A DNA stretch of 64,000 nucleotides. Source: an uncultured Elusimicrobiales bacterium. Its GTDB lineage: Bacteria > Elusimicrobiota > Elusimicrobia > Elusimicrobiales > Elusimicrobiaceae. The notes under the pieces are model-generated. The model had not been told where the DNA came from. It searched no databases and worked only from the letters and a program-made list of their open reading frames with translations. Positions 48,769 through 58,518 of this stretch are shown piece after piece (within the stretch, counting starts at the first letter, position 1; each line of letters begins with the position of its first letter). Location: positions 1 through 64,000 of the forward strand of contig CALVGG010000004.1 in assembly GCA_944327085.1 (NCBI GenBank), given 5' to 3'. The position numbers and the translations under genes are program-made.

Positions 48769-49359
48769 CTAGCAGACGGAGTGTTCCCACTCCGCATAAC
48801 GGCGCCAGAAATGTTCCAGCACTTCTTCCAATACCACTTCTTTCATAATATCCTGGCCCAGCAGTTGCTTTAAGCTTACAGCCGTGCTTTTTAAAGAAGC
48901 CGGTATTTTGTTGTTTACGTTAATGCCAATGCCCACCAGCATCCAGTCCGTCTTGGTTTCGGAGGCGGAGGCTTCTATCAAAATACCGCAAATTTTTTTC
49001 CAGCTGCGGGATTTAGCATCCCACGCCAGCACATCATTGGGGGCTTTGATTTTGGTTTTAATTTCAAACAAAGCGTTTAAGGCTTCACTCACCGCCTGGG
49101 CGGCTTTTATGCTAAAGCTTTGATTGCGGGACGGGCACGCATGCGGGCGCAAAATAAGGGTGAAATAAACGCCGCCTTCTTCTGCGCTGAAGGTGCGCTC
49201 AAAACGGCCGCGGCCGTTGGTTTGGCGGCAGGCCAGCACCATGGTGTTGGCAGGTTCGCCCTGTTCGGCCAGTTCTTTGGCTACGTTATTGGTGCTGTCC
49301 ACCACTTCCAGCCCGATTACTTTTTCTACCGTTTGCACGGGTATTTGGGTTTCTTGCAT
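48769..49359 (-). CDS. birA: Biotin-[acetyl-CoA-carboxylase] ligase
   Basis: 196 residues, catalytic domain only (no N-terminal DNA-binding domain), so a group I biotin protein ligase. DSTNNVAKEL, the biotinyl-AMP loop QTNGRGRFERTF and KAPNDVL..KKICGILIE are the family motifs. TAGAAT (49366-49371) ends 6 nt before ATG 49359 and no Shine-Dalgarno is seen; leaderless mRNA likely. Confidence 0.95.
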   Translation of the reverse strand: MQETQIPVQTVEKVIGLEVVDSTNNVAKELAEQGEPANTMVLACRQTNGRGRFERTFSAEEGGVYFTLILRPHACPSRNQSFSIKAAQAVSEALNALFEIKTKIKAPNDVLAWDAKSRSWKKICGILIEASASETKTDWMLVGIGINVNNKIPASLKSTAVSLKQLLGQDIMKEVVLEEVLEHFWRRYAEWEHSVC

Positions 49360-49430
49360 AATTATATTCTACCAATTTTAAGGCATATCTGCCCGCCGCC
49401 GCGCATAGGCCCAAAAATCTGCCCATATTA

Positions 49431-49443
49431 GGCCCAAAGGCCC
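49431..49443 (+). promoter_or_regulatory. GGCCC-AAA-GGCCC motif upstream of the decayed ChaN-like gene
   Basis: GGCCCAAAGGCCC, 14 nt before a TATAAT (49458-49463). A looser copy (AGGCCCAAAAATCTGCCC) lies at about 49406-49423. Same motif as at 25661-25674 and 61057-61069. Confidence 0.4.
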
Positions 49444-49478
49444 TTTTATTATAAGCATATAATTGTTTGAATAAATTT

Positions 49479-49980
49479 ATGAGGATGCCATATTTATTTT
49501 CCGCCTGCTTATGTTTTTGTTTATTGGGCGCCGGCCTGCCCCCGGTGCACGCCCAGCAGTGGCATGCGGCCTTAAAACGCGCACAAAAAACGGCGCAAAA
49601 AACCCTTGTAAAAAATAACGGGCAAATTCATGCGGCCATAAAGCAGAGCGCGGCGCGCGCACAAAAAATGCATGCGTCCTTTAAACCCTTTAGCACGGAA
49701 AACGCCTTTGTAAACTCTTTTATATTGTTTGATAACTCCCATGGGAAAACCACCTCCGCCGCCGCAAACGGCTGGAAACTGAACGAAAACCGGGAGTGGC
49801 TTATACAGCGCATCCTGCATGAGAAAACTTTGCGGCAAATAGCAAAACAACAAAATAAATGGGAATCCTTTTTAAAAAGCACGCCCCCGCTGGCGCCCCG
49901 GCACATTAATTTGGCAAAACCCCCAATATGCCCGCATGGCCGGGTTTAACGTGCAGGTAATACTGCCGCTGGATGAATAA
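49479..49980 (+). pseudogene. Decayed ChaN-like gene with internal deletion (copy G)
   Basis: The first about 145 codons encode a signal peptide and the helical N-terminal region of the family (AQQWHAALKRAQKT, NENREWLIQRILHEK), closely parallel to the intact gene that follows. The frame then runs to a stop at 49949. In the next frame, bases 49922-49980 encode PQYARMAGFNVQVILPLDE and a stop, which is the conserved C-terminal AGFD segment. The whole middle with GExH, TEF and GxxH (about 190 codons) is gone and the remainder is frameshifted. It is thus a deletion remnant. Confidence 0.8.
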
Positions 49981-49991
49981 GGACGTTTACC

Positions 49992-51041
49992 ATGAAAAGC
50001 TTTTTTATTTTATGTTTGATTATTTGTATGTTTACCGCCGCACCCGCGCACGCCCAGCATTGGCACACGGCCGTTAAACACGCCGAAAAAACCCTGCAGC
50101 GCAATATAAAACAATATAACGGGAATGTAGAAAAAGCCCTGCACAAAAACATCACCCGTGCGCAGGCCGTGCATCAGGCATTTGCCCGCACCAATTACTT
50201 TGCCCCCACCTTCAGCCTCGGCGCATTTACGGTTAAAGAACCTATCGGGCAATACACAACCCCGATGGTTTACGGTTGGACCATGGACGAAAACAACCTG
50301 TTTATTTCCCAGCGTATTATTTACGAAAGACACATCCGCCAATTATTAAAGAAAATAGATTTTTTCCAGCACAATAAAATACAAATGCCGGCCGGTATGC
50401 CGGCCAAAAAATTGGCAGCGCTTATACCGGCCGACAAAAAATACATTTTTATGGGGGAATACCATTACCAGCAAATTACCAAGCATTTAATGGATACATT
50501 AACGGCTTTTGTGCAGCTGTACCCGGATAAAAAAATAATTGTGTTTTCGGAATTTGCAGACGAGTGGGGCTTTGAACAATCCGCCGGGAACCCTTCGCTT
50601 ATGCCTTATATCCAGCCGTTGGAAAAGGCCGGCATTACCTGGGTGGGGCTTAAAGAACCCGCCCCGCTTAAAACGGCTATATTAAGCGATGAATATAATA
50701 TGCCCGTGCAGGCCACATTAAAGGGCATAAAAACCCGCAACGCACACTGGCTGAGCATATTAAAACAATGGAGGAAGGAACACCCCGACGCTTTGTTTAT
50801 CATACATGCCGGGGGCGGGCATACAGATTATCAGGAAGCGTTTTCCGTTTCGGCCCGTTTCCCGGCAGGGGAAACTTTTGTATTGGAGTTTATCCCTTAC
50901 TTTAACGGTTTTTCGCAATATGCTTTGGAGCCTTTCCACCACGCAACCAATTATATTTTTTACCGCCCGGGCATATTGCGCTGGCAAACGCCGCGCGCGG
51001 CGCATTTGGCCGGCTTTGATATGCAGGTTATGATTCCTTAG
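49992..51041 (+). CDS. Exported ChaN/EreA/Tiki-like protein (copy H)
   Basis: 349 residues, signal peptide to AHAQ (19-22). Motifs: NN (101-102), FMGEYH (153-158), FSEF (185-188, Ser for Thr), VGLKEP (218-223, Lys in place of Glu), TRNAHW (248-253), HAGGGHTDY (272-280), ETFV and HLAGFD. AAGGA lies before ATG 49992, just past the remnant copy G, so both share one promoter. Its last 14 nt overlap the end of uvrB on the other strand. Confidence 0.82.
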   Translation: MKSFFILCLIICMFTAAPAHAQHWHTAVKHAEKTLQRNIKQYNGNVEKALHKNITRAQAVHQAFARTNYFAPTFSLGAFTVKEPIGQYTTPMVYGWTMDENNLFISQRIIYERHIRQLLKKIDFFQHNKIQMPAGMPAKKLAALIPADKKYIFMGEYHYQQITKHLMDTLTAFVQLYPDKKIIVFSEFADEWGFEQSAGNPSLMPYIQPLEKAGITWVGLKEPAPLKTAILSDEYNMPVQATLKGIKTRNAHWLSILKQWRKEHPDALFIIHAGGGHTDYQEAFSVSARFPAGETFVLEFIPYFNGFSQYALEPFHHATNYIFYRPGILRWQTPRAAHLAGFDMQVMIP

Positions 51042-53052
51042 TACGCTTTTTTTTGGCGCCCGTTCCCTTTACCTGCATTTGACGCAGTTCAAACAGGCGG
51101 TCGCGCAGTTCGGCGGCCAGCTCAAAGTTAAGGGCTTCGGCCGCTTGCAGCATTTGCTGTTCCAAATCTTCTGCCAGGGCTTTGGCATTCTTGGCGGTGG
51201 GCACAGGCAGGGCCTGGCTTAAAATACCAAAAGCGCTGGTTTTGGTTTGCTGCTCAAATTCCTTCAGTTCCACTTCCGTTTTTTGAATGGTTTTAGGCGT
51301 AATGTGATGCTCTTTATTATACGCTTCCTGCAGGCTGCGGCGGCGGTTCATTTCGGTTAAGGCGTAGCGGATAGAGTCCGTCTTGCGGTCCGCATACAAA
51401 ATCACTTCCCCGTCCGCATTGCGCGCCGCACGGCCGGAAATTTGAATTAATGTGGTGGTATTACGCAGGAAGCCTTCGTTATCGGCCCCTAAAATAGCCA
51501 CCAACCCCACTTGCGGGATATCAATGCCTTCGCGCAGTAAGTTAATGCCTACCAGTACGTCAAAATCCCCCCGGCGGAATTTTTTGAGTATTTCCACACG
51601 TTCCAGGGCCTCCAGGTCCGAATGCAAATACTGGGCTTTAATGCCGTGTTCGGCAAAATAAGCGCTTAAATCTTCGGCCGTTTTTTTGGTTAAAGCCAGC
51701 ACCAGGGTGCGTTCCCCGCGGGCGGTGTGCTCCTGTATTTTTTGGGTCAGGTGGGTAATTTGGCCTTCCGTGGGGTGCACGGTTACTTTGGGGTCCACCA
51801 GGCCGGTGGGGCGGATAACCTGCTCCACAATGTGGTTGCCGCAAACGGTTAACTCATACGGGCCGGGCGTGGCAGACACAAAAATGCTTTGGGGCATGAG
51901 GGATTCAAACTCGTCAAATTTTAAGGGGCGGTTATCCAGCGCGGTGGGCAGGCGAAAGCCGAAATCCACCAGCATTTGTTTGCGGGCCCGGTCCCCGTTA
52001 TACATGCCGCGCACCTGCGGCAGGGCCACGTGGGATTCGTCCACCACCATTAAAAAATCATCAAACTTGCGGAAATAATCCAGCAAACACGCGGGGCGCT
52101 CGCCTGGTTTGCGCCCGTCCATATACAAAGAATAGTTCTCTATGCCGGAGCAATAACCCGCCGTCAGCAGCATTTCAATATCGTATTCCGTGCGCTGTTT
52201 TAAGCGGTAGGCTTCCATTTCTTTGCCTTGGGCCAAAAGCTCGGCGCGGCGGGTTTCCAAATCCGCACGTATTTGGGCAATGGCGTTTACGGTTTCTTCT
52301 TCCGTGGCCACAAAGTGTTTGGCAGGGTAAATCCAGGCTTCATCCAGCTCGGCCACCACATCGCCCGTGATGGGGTGTATTTCATAAATATGGGAAATGA
52401 TTTTGCCGTTAATTTCCACCCGTATGGCATTTTGGCTGTAGGGGGTCATAATATCGGTAAAGGGGCCGCGCATGCGGAAGCGGCCGGAAGTAAATTCCAG
52501 CTCGTCGCGCTGGTATTGTATTTTAATTAAATGCCCGCTTAATTGGGAGCGCGTCATCTCCGCCCCTTTTTTTACGTAAATGCGCATTTCCCGAAAACTG
52601 TCCGGAGAGCCGATATTGTAAATACACGAAACGGACGCCACCACAATTACATCTTTACGCGTTACCAAGGAAGTGGTGGCTTTTAAACGCAGTTTGTCTA
52701 TATGTTCGTTAACGGCGGAGTCTTTTTCTATATAAGTATCCGTCTGCGGGATATAGGCTTCCGGCTGGTAATAATCATAATAAGAAATAAAATATTCCAC
52801 CGCGTTGTGGGGAAAGAATTGTTTAAACTCCGCATACAGCTGTGCGGCCAGCACTTTATTGGGCGATAAAATAAGCGTAGGGCGGTTTAAATTGGCTATT
52901 ACATTGGCAATGGTAAAAGTTTTGCCGGACCCAGTAACCCCCAGTAGGGTTTGACGTTTTACCCCCTGCAGCACCCCTTGTGTAAGGGCGGAAATGGCTT
53001 TGGGTTGGTCCCCCGCCGGGCTGAATTTAGAAACCAGTTCAAACTTATCCAT
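51028..53052 (-). CDS. uvrB: UvrABC system protein B
   Basis: About 674 residues. Helicase motif [11 protein letters not shown], the beta-hairpin region [22 protein letters not shown], motif [10 protein letters not shown] and a C-terminal UVR motif ([16 protein letters not shown]) that contacts UvrC. It scans DNA with UvrA and loads UvrC at lesions. ATG 53052 follows TATAAT (53059-53064) by 6 nt with no Shine-Dalgarno, so leaderless; the extended frame to 53079 crosses this promoter and is rejected. Confidence 0.96.
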   Translation of the reverse strand: MDKFELVSKFSPAGDQPKAISALTQGVLQGVKRQTLLGVTGSGKTFTIANVIANLNRPTLILSPNKVLAAQLYAEFKQFFPHNAVEYFISYYDYYQPEAYIPQTDTYIEKDSAVNEHIDKLRLKATTSLVTRKDVIVVASVSCIYNIGSPDSFREMRIYVKKGAEMTRSQLSGHLIKIQYQRDELEFTSGRFRMRGPFTDIMTPYSQNAIRVEINGKIISHIYEIHPITGDVVAELDEAWIYPAKHFVATEEETVNAIAQIRADLETRRAELLAQGKEMEAYRLKQRTEYDIEMLLTAGYCSGIENYSLYMDGRKPGERPACLLDYFRKFDDFLMVVDESHVALPQVRGMYNGDRARKQMLVDFGFRLPTALDNRPLKFDEFESLMPQSIFVSATPGPYELTVCGNHIVEQVIRPTGLVDPKVTVHPTEGQITHLTQKIQEHTARGERTLVLALTKKTAEDLSAYFAEHGIKAQYLHSDLEALERVEILKKFRRGDFDVLVGINLLREGIDIPQVGLVAILGADNEGFLRNTTTLIQISGRAARNADGEVILYADRKTDSIRYALTEMNRRRSLQEAYNKEHHITPKTIQKTEVELKEFEQQTKTSAFGILSQALPVPTAKNAKALAEDLEQQMLQAAEALNFELAAELRDRLFELRQMQVKGTGAKKKRTKES

Positions 53053-53077
53053 ATGTTTATTATACCCCATACAAAAC

Positions 53078-53104
53078 AAAAAGGCGGCCCGTAAGCAGGC
53101 CGCC
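53078..53104 (-). terminator. Intrinsic terminator after marC
   Basis: 7-bp GC stem 53083-53089/53098-53104 with T tail on the minus strand, directly upstream of the uvrB promoter. Confidence 0.82.
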
Positions 53105-53123
53105 TGTCTAAAAAACGCAATGC

Positions 53124-53816
53124 TTACGCAGCGGAAGACGCCGCCAAACTGCCCAAAAAGTGGGAATCAAGCACCCCGGGCAACAACTGACCAATACCGT
53201 CAATCATAAACTGCATGGCAATGGCGCACAAAATCATACCCATAAAGCGGATGACAATCTGCGTGCCGTTCGGCCCGATTTTATTAAAAATATAGCGGGA
53301 AGCCACCAACGCGCAACCCACCAACACGGAACACAAAAAGAGAACAAAAATCATCATTACCGCCATGGTGAAAGAGGTGGTTTTTTCGGCATATAAAATA
53401 ACCGTGGCAATAGAACCGGGGCCGATAAACAAAGGCATAGCCACCGGCACCAAAATATGGCTTAAGCGGTTGCGGGCGCGGTCAAACGTATTACCCTGCT
53501 GGGCGCCGGTTTCAATACCGTTGCTTTCAAATTTGGATTTACCCTGTAACATGCGCAGCCCCACCAACAACAAAATAATGGAACCCGCCAAGCGGAAGGC
53601 CGGTATGGTAATACCGAATAAGGAAAGGATTTTACTGCCGAAAATAAAGAACATCGTAAGCATAATGAATATAGACAAAGCCATCAGCATGGCCACCACC
53701 CGCTGCACTTTGGGTTCGTCATTATCCACATGTTCCAAGAAAACCGGCACGTTGCCGATGGGGTTCAAAATAGCCAGTGTGGCAATAAAAGCGTTTACCA
53801 GCAAACTCCAATCCAT
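53124..53816 (-). CDS. MarC family integral membrane protein
   Basis: 230 residues with about six membrane helices. NPIGNVPVFL at the N terminus and VPVAMPLFIGPGSI in the middle are MarC/UPF0056 signatures. The role is unknown; it is not a proven drug exporter. AAGGAG precedes ATG 53816. Confidence 0.9.
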   Translation of the reverse strand: MDWSLLVNAFIATLAILNPIGNVPVFLEHVDNDEPKVQRVVAMLMALSIFIMLTMFFIFGSKILSLFGITIPAFRLAGSIILLLVGLRMLQGKSKFESNGIETGAQQGNTFDRARNRLSHILVPVAMPLFIGPGSIATVILYAEKTTSFTMAVMMIFVLFLCSVLVGCALVASRYIFNKIGPNGTQIVIRFMGMILCAIAMQFMIDGIGQLLPGVLDSHFLGSLAASSAA

Positions 53817-53917
53817 ATTAATTAGTAAGCTCCTTAAATATCAAAATACCCGTTGGGGGTCTATAAACAGTATATCAAAATATCACCCTGCGCGCGGGGT
53901 TGCGGCAAACGGGGAAA

Positions 53918-53949
53918 GAAAACCCGCCCGTCTATACAAAAACGGGCGG
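53918..53949 (-). terminator. Intrinsic terminator after tRNA-Val
   Basis: 8-bp stem 53924-53931/53942-53949 (CCGCCCGT) with GTTTTC tail on the minus strand. Confidence 0.7.
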
Positions 53950-53958
53950 ATTAATAAA

Positions 53959-54033
53959 TGGTGGGCAGTACAGGATTTGAACCTGTGACCTTCCGCGTGT
54001 GAGGCGGACGCGCTACCGCTGCGCCAACTGCCC
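53959..54033 (-). tRNA. tRNA-Val (CAC)
   Basis: 75-nt minus-strand cloverleaf; acceptor GGGCAGT/ACTGCCC, anticodon loop CTCACAC (CAC), T-arm AGGTTCAAATCCT, 3' CCA encoded. Confidence 0.96.
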
Positions 54034-54176
54034 AAAAACGATATATTTATTATAACAATTTACGCTCTGTTTGAAAACTAAATTCTTTTACATCCCTGCC
54101 CCGCGTATAAAAACCCTATAGTAAAGCCGTGTTTTTTGCTACCATATATTAAAATTAAATAAGGATTCTATTTACT

Positions 54177-55202
54177 ATGGCAGAAAAAACCTCCGGGGAG
54201 ATTTACGCCCCTATTAACAACATTTGTTTAATGATTTTAGCCGCCACCGCTTTAACAGCCGTATTAGTATACGCCAAGGCCGTGGTAATGCCGTTTGTAA
54301 TTGCTTTTTTTATTTACATTGTGGCCAATACCCTGGCCGGCTGGATGAAACACACCTGGAAAGTACCTTATGTGCTGGGTTTAATTGCGTGTGCGGTGTG
54401 TTTTTTAGGGTTAGCCACACTGGCTATTTTGTTTGTTTCCAACTCCATTGAAACGTTTGTAAACGGGGCCGATATTTATACCGAAAAACTAAACGACACC
54501 CTGGAATGGGCCATGCAAACAGCCCAAAAATACGGCATTAGTTTAAACTCTCAGGTATTGGCCGATCACCTGGCCAAAATCCCTATATTTAATATGGTGC
54601 GCAGCGTGGGCGGCGGGTTGGTGTCCTTCGTTACCAACACGGTGCTGATTTGTTTATTTGTTATCTTCATTTTTATGGGGAAGGCTTCCGCCTCTAATGA
54701 CGGGACCACCCTGGTAAGCACCATACAAAAACAAATATCCTACTACCTGATTATTAAAATTTTTGTATCTATTTTGGCCGCTTTGGCCACGTGGATTGTG
54801 CTGCTTCTGGTAGGCAGCGAACTGGCCGGCATGCTGGCCATACTTACGTTTATTTTAAATTTTATTCCCAACATTGGGCCTTTCATTTCCACCATTTTGC
54901 CCACGCCGGTGCTGTTTTTGCAGTATGGGTTTGACTGGCATATTGTGCTGGCCTTGTGTTTGCTCACCACGGCGCATTTTATTATCGGCAATATTCTGGA
55001 AACCAAATGGCTTGGAAAAGGAATGGACTTGGACCCCATTGTGGTGATAGCCTGCTTGATTTTTTGGGCCTTGGTATGGGGTATTATGGGCGCCCTGCTG
55101 GCCGTGCCCATGACGGCCATTGCCAAAATGATTTTGGAGCGCCACGCCACCACCAAACCGCTGGCAGACTGTTTGGCCGGCCGTTTGCTGGTATTTAAAT
55201 AA
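54177..55202 (+). CDS. AI-2E family transporter (PerM/TqsA-like)
   Basis: 341 residues with about eight membrane helices and the family's long central cytoplasmic segment. C-terminal motifs NFIPNIGPFIS, GNILETKWLGKGMDLDPIVVIACLIFWALVWG (quoted in parts) are typical. Members export autoinducer-2, act as sodium/proton antiporters or are uncharacterised. AAGGA lies upstream of ATG 54177. The stop overlaps the ampG start by one base, tying it to the peptidoglycan recycling genes. Confidence 0.88.
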   Translation: MAEKTSGEIYAPINNICLMILAATALTAVLVYAKAVVMPFVIAFFIYIVANTLAGWMKHTWKVPYVLGLIACAVCFLGLATLAILFVSNSIETFVNGADIYTEKLNDTLEWAMQTAQKYGISLNSQVLADHLAKIPIFNMVRSVGGGLVSFVTNTVLICLFVIFIFMGKASASNDGTTLVSTIQKQISYYLIIKIFVSILAALATWIVLLLVGSELAGMLAILTFILNFIPNIGPFISTILPTPVLFLQYGFDWHIVLALCLLTTAHFIIGNILETKWLGKGMDLDPIVVIACLIFWALVWGIMGALLAVPMTAIAKMILERHATTKPLADCLAGRLLVFK

Positions 55203-56533
55203 TGATAAAAAAAACCGCCGCCGGCCCTTGGGCCTATATACCCACTTTATATTTTTTAGAGGGGTTGCCGTATATTATTATTAATGCGGTATCCCCCGTT
55301 TTATATGCCAATTTGGGGTACTCCAACACGCAAATTGCCTTTTGGACCGGCTGGCTTTACCTGCCCTGGATTTTAAAAATGTTCTGGGGCCCACTTTTGG
55401 ACTCCCACAGCACAAAACGCCGTTGGCTGCTGGGGGCTCAAATCACCCTGGCGGGCATGTTTTTGCTTTTGGGTGCATTAAACACCTGGAATGCATTTTC
55501 CCACGCGCAGAACTTAAATAATCTTTCATTTTTTTCTTTATCTCTCTTCGGTTTTTTGGCGGGGGCGTTTATTTCCGCCACGCATGATATTGCCATAGAC
55601 GGCTATTACCTGCTGGCGCTTACCCCGCAGCAACAGTCTTACTTTGTGGGCATACGCACCATTTTTTACCGCCTGGCCATGATTTTCGGCAGCGGTGTTT
55701 TGGTGGCCGCCGCAGGCACTTTGGGTAAGGCCGGGCTGGGGGTGCATAACTGGTCCTGCCTGTTTTTATTTTTAGCGTTATTATTTGCCGCGGGCAGCCT
55801 GTGGCACCGGCTTATTTTGCCCGCCCCGGCGCAAGACGCCCCTGCACAGATACCCGTCAATCAGGCGTGGAAAACTTCGTTTAAAACTTACTTTACCCAA
55901 ACAAACATTATCTATATTTTGCTGTTTATCTTGCTGTACAGGCTGGGAGACGCGCTGCTGGAAAAAATCGTTCCTTTGTTTTTAATCAAACCGCAAAGCG
56001 AGGGCGCCCTGGGCCTAAGTCTGCACGCTTATGGTATCATTAAGGGAACCCTGGGCCTGGGCGCCGTGATTGCCGGCAATTTGGCAGGCGGCTGGCTGCT
56101 GGGCAGATACGGTTTTAAAAAATGTATTTGGCCGTTTGCCGTTATTTTAATTTTGCCCAATTTCTTTTACGCGTATATGGCTTGGGTGAAACCGGGGGTA
56201 AGCACGGCAGCCGTATTAATTACGCTGGAACATTTTGGCAACGGCCTGGCTTTAATGGCGTTTAACGTGTTTATTATGTATGTGTCTACGGGGAAATATA
56301 AAACTTCCCACTATGCCATTTCCACGGGCATTATGGCACTGGGTATGATGGTGCCGTCTATGCTGTCAGGCTGGATGCAAACCCGTTTTGGTTATGAATT
56401 ATTTTTTCTGGCGGCCAGCCTGCTAAGCCTTATTACGCTGGCCGTGGTTCCCCTAACCGGGAAAATAAAAACCTTGGAAGAGACGGAAAAACATTTCCGC
56501 TCCCGTTCCATCGGCTTACAGGACGCTGACTGA
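55202..56533 (+). CDS. ampG: AmpG-like muropeptide MFS permease
   Basis: 443 residues, about 12-14 membrane helices of the major facilitator fold. FLEGLPYIIINAVSPVLYANLG at the N terminus (in parts), WTGWLYLPWILKMFWGPLLDS and SATHDIAIDGYYL match AmpG permeases, which import GlcNAc-anhydroMurNAc peptides. The call is supported by murQ, anmK and nagZ directly downstream. Confidence 0.88.
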   Translation: MIKKTAAGPWAYIPTLYFLEGLPYIIINAVSPVLYANLGYSNTQIAFWTGWLYLPWILKMFWGPLLDSHSTKRRWLLGAQITLAGMFLLLGALNTWNAFSHAQNLNNLSFFSLSLFGFLAGAFISATHDIAIDGYYLLALTPQQQSYFVGIRTIFYRLAMIFGSGVLVAAAGTLGKAGLGVHNWSCLFLFLALLFAAGSLWHRLILPAPAQDAPAQIPVNQAWKTSFKTYFTQTNIIYILLFILLYRLGDALLEKIVPLFLIKPQSEGALGLSLHAYGIIKGTLGLGAVIAGNLAGGWLLGRYGFKKCIWPFAVILILPNFFYAYMAWVKPGVSTAAVLITLEHFGNGLALMAFNVFIMYVSTGKYKTSHYAISTGIMALGMMVPSMLSGWMQTRFGYELFFLAASLLSLITLAVVPLTGKIKTLEETEKHFRSRSIGLQDAD

Positions 56534-56534
56534 T

Positions 56535-57440
56535 ATGAACAATAAAACCGCTGTATCCTATGCCATCCCTACCGAAGAGGCCAACCCGCAAACCGCCGGG
56601 CTGGACCGCATGACCCCTTTGCAAATTGCGCGCAAAATTAACGCGCAGGATTTTAACGCCGCCCGCGCCGTAAAAAAAGCGGCCAAACCCATTGCCCGGG
56701 CTATTTCCGCCGCTGCGCAAGCCTTTGCCGGCGGGCATAAAATCATCTTTATCGGGGCGGGCACCAGCGGGCGCCTGGGCGTGTTGGAAGCGGCCGAATG
56801 CGTGCCCACGTTTGGCACGAAACCCTCGCAAATTATCGGCCTGATAGCAGGGGGTAAAAATGCGATGTTTCGCGCCAAAGAAGGCGCGGAGGACGACGCC
56901 GCCCAAGGCGCGCGGGACGTGCAAGCCAAAGCCCACGCGCAGGATTTTGTAATCGGCCTTACCGCCAGCGGGGTAACCCCCTATGTATTGGGTGCCTTAA
57001 AAGAAGCCAAAAAACTGGGCGCCCATACGGCTTTGCTTACCTGCAACCCGGGGGCGGATTTTTCCCACGCGGATATTGCCCTTTACCTGCCCACCGGGCC
57101 GGAAGCGCTTTGCGGTTCCACCCGCATGAAAGCGGGCACCGCCACCAAAATGGCGCTAAACACCATTACCACCGGGGCCATGGCCTTATGCGGCAAAATG
57201 TACGGCAATTTAATGGCGGACGTGCGCCCCACCAACAAAAAACTGATTGCCCGCGCCACCCGCTTAATTATGCAAATCGCGCGCACAGACCAGGCCACCG
57301 CCGCGCGCTATTTAACGTTATCGGGCCAGCAAGTAAAAACCGCCTGCGTAATGATTTGTAAACAGGTGGATAAACCCACCGCAGAGAAGCTATTAAAAAA
57401 AGTTAACGGCTTTTTAGGCAGGGTACTGCATGACGCGTAA
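56535..57440 (+). CDS. murQ: N-acetylmuramic acid 6-phosphate etherase
   Basis: 301 residues, SIS fold. TEEANPQTAGLDRM, IGAGTSGRLGVLEAAECVPTFG and LPTGPEALCGSTRMKAGTATK are the family signatures; the Glu of LEAAEC is catalytic. It cleaves the lactyl ether of MurNAc-6-P to give GlcNAc-6-P, feeding product of AnmK into central amino-sugar metabolism. Starts 1 nt after ampG; overlaps anmK by 11 nt. Confidence 0.96.
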   Translation: MNNKTAVSYAIPTEEANPQTAGLDRMTPLQIARKINAQDFNAARAVKKAAKPIARAISAAAQAFAGGHKIIFIGAGTSGRLGVLEAAECVPTFGTKPSQIIGLIAGGKNAMFRAKEGAEDDAAQGARDVQAKAHAQDFVIGLTASGVTPYVLGALKEAKKLGAHTALLTCNPGADFSHADIALYLPTGPEALCGSTRMKAGTATKMALNTITTGAMALCGKMYGNLMADVRPTNKKLIARATRLIMQIARTDQATAARYLTLSGQQVKTACVMICKQVDKPTAEKLLKKVNGFLGRVLHDA

Positions 57441-58518
57441 CATTGCTTTGGGGCTCATGAGCGGCACCAGCGCAGACGGCTTAACCATATGCGCCGTTAC
57501 CGTGCGCCCGTTTTGCGTGGTGGCTTTTAAAAATTACCCGTACCCGCCGTCCCTGCAACAAAAATTATTAAACGCATTTGCCTGCACGGCGCCGGAACTA
57601 AGCCGCCTAAATTTTGAGTTGGGCCGTTTATACGCCCGCTGCGCCCAAAAATTTTTACGTCAATTTCATATTTCCGCCAAACAAATTTGCGCGGTGGGCT
57701 CCCACGGGCAAACCGTTTACCACGGCCCGCAGGACGCGGTGCCCAATACTTTGCAAATTGGGGAGCCGTCTTTCCTGGCGTGCGCACTGCAAGTGCCGGT
57801 GGTGAGTGACTTTCGCCCCAAAGACATGGCCCTGGGCGGCCAGGGGGCCCCTCTTATTCCGTTTTTTGACCAGTTTTTATGGGGGCGCAAATCCCCCCGC
57901 ACCGTGGTAAACATTGGGGGTATTTCCAACGTAACGGCGGTGGGGAAAGGAATTAAAACCACCGGGTTTGACGCGGGCCCCGGCAACACGCTGATGGACC
58001 TTTTCTGCCAGCAAAACCTGCACACCCCCTTTGATAAAAACGGCGCCCTGGCCGCCAAAGGCCGTGCGGACCAAACCCTGGTAAAAGAGCTTTTATCTTT
58101 GCCCTATTTTAACCAACGCCCGCCCAAAAGTTTAGATAAAAATACTTTTGGCGAGGCGTTTTTGCACCGCTATTTTACCGCCGCCCGCCCGGCCGCCGAT
58201 ACGCTTGCCACATTAAACCTTTTTACCGCGGCCGCCATTACGCGCGCGCTGGATTTTTTACCCAAATCCTGCCGCGGCAAAATAGCCGTTTGCGGCGGGG
58301 GCGCGTTCAACAATACGCTTCTTAACAACCTGCGCCTTTTAAACCCGCAGGCCCAAGTATACACCACCCGGCAGGACGGGCTCCACCCGCTGGCTAAAGA
58401 AAGTGCCGCCTTTGCCGTCATGGCTTTTGAAGCCCTCCGCGGCCGCCCCAACCATTGCGCACGGGCCACGGGGGCCAAAAAGAATGCCGTTTTAGGTAAA
58501 ATTACTTTATGCAAATAA
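57430..58518 (+). CDS. anmK: Anhydro-N-acetylmuramic acid kinase
   Basis: 362 residues. GLMSGTSADGL (about 7-17), GSHGQTVYH, VVNIGGISNVT and FDAGPGNTLMD are AnmK motifs. It hydrolyses the 1,6-anhydro bond and phosphorylates, giving MurNAc-6-P for MurQ. The usual DG(V/L)D is DGLT here, a small departure. Overlaps nagZ by 10 nt. Confidence 0.95.
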   Translation: MTRNIALGLMSGTSADGLTICAVTVRPFCVVAFKNYPYPPSLQQKLLNAFACTAPELSRLNFELGRLYARCAQKFLRQFHISAKQICAVGSHGQTVYHGPQDAVPNTLQIGEPSFLACALQVPVVSDFRPKDMALGGQGAPLIPFFDQFLWGRKSPRTVVNIGGISNVTAVGKGIKTTGFDAGPGNTLMDLFCQQNLHTPFDKNGALAAKGRADQTLVKELLSLPYFNQRPPKSLDKNTFGEAFLHRYFTAARPAADTLATLNLFTAAAITRALDFLPKSCRGKIAVCGGGAFNNTLLNNLRLLNPQAQVYTTRQDGLHPLAKESAAFAVMAFEALRGRPNHCARATGAKKNAVLGKITLCK

